A DNA stretch of 12,819 nucleotides, from the NCBI GenBank assembly GCA_900618425.1, contig UZAN01054539.1, positions 1 through 12,819 on the forward strand. The letters are read 5' to 3'. This document shows positions 7,891 through 12,819 of the stretch, piece after piece. The notes beneath the pieces were generated by a model. The model saw nothing but the letters and a program-made list of their open reading frames with translations, had not been told where the DNA came from and did not search any database. The position numbers were made by a program, and so were the translations under genes. This stretch comes from Echinostoma caproni. Its lineage: Eukaryota; Platyhelminthes; Trematoda; Plagiorchiida; Echinostomatidae. Each line of letters starts with the position of its first letter. Position 1 is the first letter of the stretch.

Positions 7891-7929
7891 ACAGCGAGAT
7901 ACAGTGAAGCGAACTTCACTGATCGCTGT
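7891..7929. repeat. 39-base hairpin with 15 paired positions
   Basis: The outer stem ACAGCGA/TCGCTGT is 7 bp and the inner stem CAGTGAAG/CTTCACTG is 8 bp with a CGAA tetraloop. They are separated by an asymmetric bulge (GATA against A). It directly follows the trinucleotide tract. It could form as RNA or as a DNA cruciform; no function is known. Confidence 0.85.
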
Positions 7930-8118
7930 CAGTATCATGCCATTATAATCATGGACTTGGGTTAGGCTACTCAAAATTGATGCATGGTTTACTGGGAGGT
8001 GTGGAAAAGGTAGTTAGTTCTCGTGTTGATGTTCCGGAATAACCTTTTCCCACTCAACAAGTCGGTCAGATAACCTCATCGAGACCATCACAATGAGACT
8101 GTACCATAAAGTGGTGTA

Positions 8119-8550
8119 ATGTTTTGCGTGCTTCCATGACCCTGTGAGCCACACATGATGATGCCTCACAGCTGCAGATAAAATCATGTCATAAAGGTCA
8201 ACGTGTACAGGCCAGGCAATGCAGTCTCACAAGACCAGTTGATTGGACAACTTCTGGCTTCCTTTAACTATCAAACCTGTTTTCAAGGAATATCATCCCC
8301 ATAAACAAACAGGCGGAGCAAATTTCTGATAAAAAACGCTAGATGGACGTAGGAGTTAGGTGACTGGGACTTGCCTCCGAAAGCCTCAGTATGGTCGGGG
8401 GTGGGTTTCTAGGGTTGCGGTTGGTCATTCTTCTCTTGCACCTCGCGAAATGTTTCCGTATGACCAAGCGTCTCAAATAGCCTCTACTGAAGAAGCCCTA
8501 CTCAATGCCTTTCCGTCACGGGGGTGTTTTCCCGCCAAAGTGAGAGGATG
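8119..8550 (+). repeat. Dispersed repeat R3, copy 2
   Basis: This is the continuous counterpart of 2450-2650 plus 2970-3125. It shows CTTCCATGACC, CATAAACAAACAGGC, AGATGGACGTAGG, TCTCAAATAGCC and CAAAGTGAGAGGATGAA in the same order. It lacks the ~320-base middle segment of copy 1. Confidence 0.7.
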
Positions 8551-9002
8551 AAAAACCGGTATCCGGGGCTATAACCAGGTTGGCGGACCACCGGTAGTTC
8601 ATGCAGGGCAGTTGGCCAAAACCTGATTTCAAAACAACCAAGAATAGGCGTACGAACCACACACACCTTCCCGGTTGTGGCAGTGATCACCGGCTCGATT
8701 GGTCATCGAGGTGTATTGGATGCCTTGGACGTTTGACCCCATCCATCCGATGAACTGGATACCGGATTGCGGTTTCCACATACCGCCCCGATGTCTTGCG
8801 GGTCAGAATTTGGTTATTTGAAGGCTCCGGTTGTGGATTCCTCCAGTAAATTCACCTGGCCTGACTCGGGCAACCCGGCAAAATTCAGACCACATGCAAA
8901 TTATGGAATGTTTTTCTTTTTTATAAAGATTATTATACCATGATTTGTTTGACACAGTCTGCAGTCAGACGCGTGTGAAGTATATACATATTTATATATA
9001 TT
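8551..9002. other. Unassigned sequence
   Basis: No exon, repeat partner or structural RNA was recognised. The last bases are AT-rich with a TATATA-type run at 8982-9001, just before R5 copy 2. Confidence 0.5.
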
Positions 9003-9263
9003 GTAGTGAATACACAGGCGCAGTCATTTTATAGTGAGTTGTATGCATGTCTCACTGGACCTTTTGATTCATGGTTGCTTTTTGTATTTTCCCTGTCCTG
9101 CAGGTCGCTTGGAAGCCCCCTCCACGGAGAACCTACTGTGAAAGGTGTCTCCTACCTGTATATTGAGAGAGTCAGTGAGTGGCCAGGGATTGTGTGGCCT
9201 TTTGTGAAGACGCTAATCGTATATGAACTCGAACTGCGTTGCCCGGAATCCATCTGCCAGTCA
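9003..9263 (+). repeat. Dispersed repeat R5, copy 2
   Basis: About 98 percent identical to 7049-7264 over the shared core, in the same orientation and 2.0 kb away. The right boundary falls at CCAG in both copies. Confidence 0.85.
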
Positions 9264-9340
9264 TAACCCGGAGGTTAGTGCTGAGATGAGCAGGGTGTAG
9301 CCCGCAACAAGCTCGCAAAGATGGGTTGTGCTATATCGTG

Positions 9341-9544
9341 TAAATGGAAAATGAAAAACGGTCTGATCGCCGAGTGGGTAGCACGCTTGCGTTCTGCCCA
9401 TGAGGTCCTGGGTCCGATCCCCAGTTGGGTCGATGGATTCGCACTGCTGATGAGACCTAACCAGGTCGAAACAGCTTTCCAGAGCTTCCTAGCTTTTCAG
9501 TTCACGCTTCATTTGCTGTATACACGATGAATTCACTTTTGAAA
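9341..9544 (+). mobile_element. tRNA-derived SINE with hammerhead ribozyme, copy 2
   Basis: It is the same element as 5485-5699, on the other strand, and starts at TGGAAAATGAAAAACGG. The A box is GCCGAGTGGGTAGC (about 9369-9382) and the B box GGTCCGATCCC (9411-9421), giving the spacing of a pol III tRNA promoter. The tail matches copy 1 through TATACACGA to TTGAAA. It is antisense to the SLC44 gene and lies beyond its most N-terminal exon found. Confidence 0.88.
9435..9489 (+). ncRNA. Hammerhead ribozyme, copy 2 (weakened stem I)
   Basis: The core CTGATGA is at 9447-9453, stem II GACCT/AGGTC at 9454-9467 with loop AACC (all five pairs Watson-Crick), and GAAA at 9468-9471. The predicted cleavage is after C9479. 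The stem I partner is CAGAGC instead of CAGTGC, leaving an A-A mismatch at the third pair. All catalytic-core bases are kept, but activity is likely lower than in copy 1. Confidence 0.82.
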
Positions 9545-9567
9545 TTTAACCAAATCAGCCATTAATC

Positions 9568-9715
9568 ACTTGATTGGCCAGCCGGGCAGACCCTAGTCAA
9601 TAAGGTAGTGCTCCATCCACGTTCCGGTTGTCTCATTGGGTGTATGAGACTAAGGGCCGATCCTGAACAGCGAACTGACAATCAGCGCACCAGCGAACAA
9701 CGCACAGAACCGAAA
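9568..9715 (+). repeat. Dispersed repeat R4, copy 2
   Basis: It aligns with 2705-2850 through GGGCAGACC, CAATAAGGTA, CATTGGG, ACTAAGGGCCGATCC and AACGCACAGAACCG-like blocks. It carries a duplicated-looking bit (CATTGGGTGTATGAGAC) that the other copy lacks. Confidence 0.7.
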
Positions 9716-10590
9716 GCCAAACAACTTAACAGGTCTCCGGAAGCTCCCACATGGGTGCTTTGGTCACACTTTCGTGTTTGATCTTCGCTCCACGGCCTCG
9801 TGGGTCTTGAGCAGAAGTCTCCTTCAAGTGTTCCCAAAGAAAAACAAATTCGTGGATGTGGGCTACCGCGAAGTATTTTGTGTCCAAAAGTCTCAGGCAT
9901 CCGCTTGAAAAACTCTTTTCTGTCTCGTTCTTCCTCTCATTTCAAATTCCTGAGATGTCTCCTGCTTCTGATACTCACATGCCCCTCAGCGTTTTCTACT
10001 TTTTACCTTTTAGCGACCAAGTGCTGTGTGAAGATGAGTCGGGTTCTTGGATATCGATGATGATAGCAGTCCACACTGGGTGATTGGCAGAAAGGATGAC
10101 GCAGTGTGAGCCTAAGTTGTGGTTCCAGTTATTAGCTCCAGTAGTTTATTATCTGCTAGATCACATTGCTCTAGATCTGGAGTTGGTTATCGAGTCGGTG
10201 ACCCTATCGACGGCAAGGTGTAGGAGCTAGAGTCTGATGCGACAGTTATGTCAGGTATTCGGAACACGTGGTTAGACCACTATAGGGGCCGGCGTTATGC
10301 CGTGTAGGAAAGCTTGTTGATGCTCAAGCAGCGACATCATTACTGGAAACCCAATCTCTCCGGGCCACTTTGGAGAAGCGATGTATGCATTAATGGTCAA
10401 AGACCTCGAGCTTTCCTGTATTTTGTATTCTTAGCAGCTATGTTTCAGAGCAATAACTGAGGATGGGTGGATAGAAGCCGGATAACTAGAAACGTTAACC
10501 AACCAAAAGCTATTATATTGTGGAAATCAATATCTCCGCAGGTGGTAGGCAGCTCTTCTGTCGCCCGACTCACTACCACGCTCAACCTAT
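9716..10590 (+). other. Unassigned sequence upstream of the retrotransposon
   Basis: Open frames on the plus strand (for example 9800-10060) have no recognisable motif. The stretch 10280-10480 contains broken frames that could be a decayed 5' part of a retroelement or another repeat. I cannot support a first ORF for the retrotransposon here. Confidence 0.35.
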
Positions 10591-10591
10591 C

Positions 10592-10650
10592 GAGGCCTTA
10601 TGTGGTTTACCATTACAAGTCTCGGGGTTGGGTTGCCGGTCTTCCCTCAC
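10592..10650 (-). repeat. Dispersed repeat R2, copy 3 (partial)
   Basis: About 58 bases align to 4889-4946 in the same orientation, sharing CTTATGTG, CAAGTC, CGGGG and CCGGT blocks. It is more diverged than the other two copies. It abuts the 5' side of the retrotransposon sequence. Confidence 0.6.
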
Positions 10651-10689
10651 ACCATATATGATCCATACAACGTACAGAAATCAAGAAAT

Positions 10690-11450
10690 GTGCCCTCTAC
10701 TTTCAAACTCACAACACTCCATAGCCCTCAACAACATTCGTAGTTTAAATCGAAACGTTAATTCTGTACACCACTTTCTACAATCTTCTCCCCTCGTCTT
10801 TATTTTTGACGGAGACACAAATCTTCCTCTCGCCAGACACTATTCATCTTCAGTTCCCTAATTACTTCATCCATACTTATTTTCTTTCTAAAGCTGGTGT
10901 CTCCGCCTATATCCATCTATCTGTCGCTTCTTCCCGACTTTCACACTTGGACTTCTCTAACCGTGAATTTTAGCTTATCTGGCTGAACCTTCGATTTTCT
11001 TCTTTCAACCACTATTTTTGTACTGTTTACCGCTCCCCGAACAGCAGTGATTCTTCTATTTTTTTATATTCTGTCATCCCTAATGTCGGCAGATTCCTAC
11101 AGCCAAATCACCATTGTCGGAGATTTTGATGTCCACAACAAGGAATGGCTGAAGCACTCCTCAAACACTACCTTCATGGGACGCGAAGCCGAGGCTTTCG
11201 CTGTGATCAACAACCGCTTGTAAGTATTTCCCATAGTAATACTTTTACTTTAACCTAAGTCAGCTAGTTGACCTCCACACACGCATCCCTGATCTTATTG
11301 GTGACCTCGCCCACACCCTTGACCTCATTCTCACGTCCATTCCCTCTTCTTTCTCCGACGTCACATCCCTTTCCCCATTAGGCTCATCGGACCATTGTCT
11401 CATTTTCTTTCTCACTCATTCCTCTCATTCCATTTCACCACCAAAAGCCA
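10690..11450 (+). pseudogene. Retrotransposon endonuclease (EEP/APE) domain, broken
   Basis: Recognisable blocks are LNNIRSLNRNVNSVHHFLQSS (about 10732-10793), CTVYRSPNSS (about 11013-11045), ITIVGDFDVHNKEWL (about 11107-11151), LVDLHTRIPDLIGD and LSPLGSSDHCLIF. In active members the GDFN motif supplies a catalytic Asn; here it is Asp (GAT). The SDH motif near the end is intact. Parts of the domain lie in three different frames, so it is not functional as written. Confidence 0.85.
11215..11254 (+). other. 40-base intron-like insertion within the endonuclease
   Basis: The family protein runs directly from a VIN-N-L block to SQLVDL, but here 40 AT-rich bases intervene. The flanks are AAC on both sides. 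A GTAAGT lies at 11220-11225 and a CTAAG ends at 11259; removing GT...AG (11220-11259, also 40 bases) restores the frame. It may be chance, a small insertion or a mini-intron. Confidence 0.5.
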
Positions 11451-12029
11451 GACGCACCTTTTGGCGTTACAATTCAGCCAATTGGGACGGTCTTCATGAC
11501 TTTCTGGCTGTTTATCTCTGGAAGGATTGTTGTTTTAAATCGGATGTTTCCAAGTCTGTTTTAGACTTCACGGAGATTGTTCCTCAAGACGTGTATCTTT
11601 ACATTCCAAACTTTCCCAAACCCGGCAAATCACGATCCGCTGAGTAGTTTAATCATGCTTGCTATACGTGCTATACGTTTTAAAAACTCAGCATTCCGTC
11701 GTTGGCGCCACTCACCTAATCCATCATCCTGCAACCGCTTCGTGCTCACTATTCAGAGAGTTAAAGAACGCTCCATTTGTCACAAAGCTGTGCGCTCGGC
11801 TTCTTTCGAACATTCTGGTACCTCGCTAAAGCGGTTTCACGTAATTTCTACCCTCCCAACTTTCCTCCCATTTGTGATTCCTCTGGTACTCTTGTTTGTG
11901 ATCCCCATTAAAAAGCAGAGGTTTTCGCTTCCCAGTTTGCCTCCAACTCCACCTTATCTGCCGCCCATACTGTTCAACCCTCCTCCTACACATCCAGTCA
12001 CTACTTTCTACCTATCATAACAACCAGAA

Positions 12030-12819
12030 AGGTTCGCCAAACTCTTCGCGGTTTGGATGTTTGTAAACCACCCGGTCCGGGCGGTATTCCACCTGTCGTC
12101 CTAAAAATGTGTGCCCTGTAGTTAGCCCCTGTTCTACGCCGCCTTTTCTGTTATTCACTCGAACTTAAATCTTTCCCCACTCTATGGAAAAATGCCATAA
12201 GTTTTCCAATCCCAAAGCGCGGCAACTCTTCCGATCCCGACAATTATCGTTCCATCTATAATCACGAAAGTGCTTGAAACCATTATCTCCGACCAAACGC
12301 GTACGTTTCTCAAAAGCGAAGGTTTGTTAAATGACCGTCAGAATGGATTTCACCCTCGGTGATCCACGGATGACTTACTGGCGCTCACATCACATTCCTG
12401 CTTGGCTGCACTTGATAACCACGGAGAAACTCACACGGTCTCGCTCGACATTCCAAAGACCTTCGACCGCGTTTGGCATGGTCTGCTGTCGAAATTACCC
12501 ACGTTCGGATTTCACCCGTCTCTGATATCGTGACTTCGTTGTTTCCTCAGCAAGCAAACCATCTACGTCCAAGTAGATGGGGTCCTGTCTCGGCCATTTC
12601 CTGTAAACGCCGATGTTTCCCAAGGTTCCAAACTTTCGCCCACCCTCTATCTCTTATTTCTCAACGATCTTCTATACCAAACATTTAATTCTATCCACTG
12701 CTTTGCCGATGATGCCACTCTCCATTGTTCTCTTTCTTGCCTCACAATTCGTCAAGCTAATACCAACACCGATCACAATCGTAATGTCATTAGTGCTTCT
12801 CTTGCCTCCTATCTCGGAC
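12030..12819 (+). pseudogene. Retrotransposon reverse transcriptase domain, partial and broken
   Basis: In order: GLDVCKPPGPGGIPPVVLK (about 12050-12106), FPIPKRGNSSDPDNYRSI, a short deletion with frame change near 12255, ITKVLETIISDQTR, motif A SLDIPKTFDRVWHGLLSKL (from 12438), motif B DVSQGSKLSPTLYLLFLNDL (from 12612) and motif C CFADDATLH (from 12699). The catalytic aspartates of motifs A and C are kept. Motif B has Ser where the family has Pro (PQGS). The thumb and C-terminus are beyond the window. Confidence 0.88.

Larger units (their letters stand above)
7536..8118. other. Sequence upstream of the N-terminal SLC44 exon
   Basis: This is presumably intron, because the exon at 7496-7535 enters in phase 1. 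It holds the microsatellite and hairpin listed separately. I see no upstream coding exon here. Confidence 0.4.
10690..12819 (+). pseudogene. Decayed APE-type non-LTR retrotransposon (Jockey/CR1-like), runs off the window
   Basis: Three-frame reading gives, in order, an endonuclease (EEP) domain, a linker, and the first part of a reverse transcriptase. The reading frame changes near 10856, 11075, 11215-11254 (40-base insertion), 11650, 11795 and 12255. Stops interrupt conserved positions: TAG 10971 (family Gln), TAG 11645 (family Trp), TAA 11909, TAG 12119, TGA 12360 (family Arg) and TGA 12531 (family Trp). So it cannot make a working protein. Such elements normally copy themselves by target-primed reverse transcription and could have supplied the machinery used by SINEs. 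The 5' end is not defined and the 3' end is outside the window. Confidence 0.9.

Noticed and set aside
11577..12020. 147-codon plus-strand open frame as a separate gene
   Set aside because: Only its middle part (about 11655-11790) matches the retrotransposon linker; after 11795 the conserved protein continues in another frame.

Overview
The window is eukaryotic nuclear DNA. It has spliceosomal exons with GT/AG borders, long repeat-filled introns, tRNA-derived SINEs and a non-LTR retrotransposon, and no prokaryote-like gene packing. A parasitic flatworm (trematode or cestode) is my best guess. The main reason is a SINE that joins a tRNA-type promoter to a hammerhead ribozyme, an arrangement known from the Smα family of schistosomes. 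Base composition looks less AT-rich than a schistosome. The species is not determined.

The one host gene I can support lies on the minus strand. It is part of a choline transporter-like protein (SLC44/CTL family), carried on five short exons at 7496-7535, 4357-4430, 3529-3604, 1429-1516 and 1201-1335. All four internal junctions have GT/AG borders and keep the reading frame. The joined exons give about 137 residues: the end of the cytoplasmic N-terminus, transmembrane segment 1, and the start of the first, cysteine-rich extracellular loop. The first coding exon(s) and everything after residue ~137 were not found, and probably lie outside the window or are too diverged to see by eye. Introns are 3065, 752, 2012 and 93 bases.

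Layout from left to right: repeat R1; unexplained sequence; repeat R2; a tRNA-like SINE remnant; SLC44 exons 1201-1335 and 1429-1516; a 2-kb intron with a composite repeat (R3 interrupted by an insert that carries R4); exon 3529-3604; an intron with an inverted R1 copy; exon 4357-4430; a 3-kb intron with R2, a hammerhead SINE in the sense orientation and one R5 copy; exon 7496-7535. Upstream of the gene come a second R3, a second R5, a second hammerhead SINE and a second R4. From about 10690 to the right edge is a decayed APE-type non-LTR retrotransposon (Jockey/CR1-like) on the plus strand, with endonuclease and reverse transcriptase domains broken by frameshifts and stops.

The most interesting points are the nearly intact hammerhead ribozyme lying sense inside an SLC44 intron; a 93-base intron that is a multiple of three with no in-frame stop; a 40-base intron-like insertion in the retrotransposon that bridges two frames; and a network of repeat families, each present two or three times in 13 kb.
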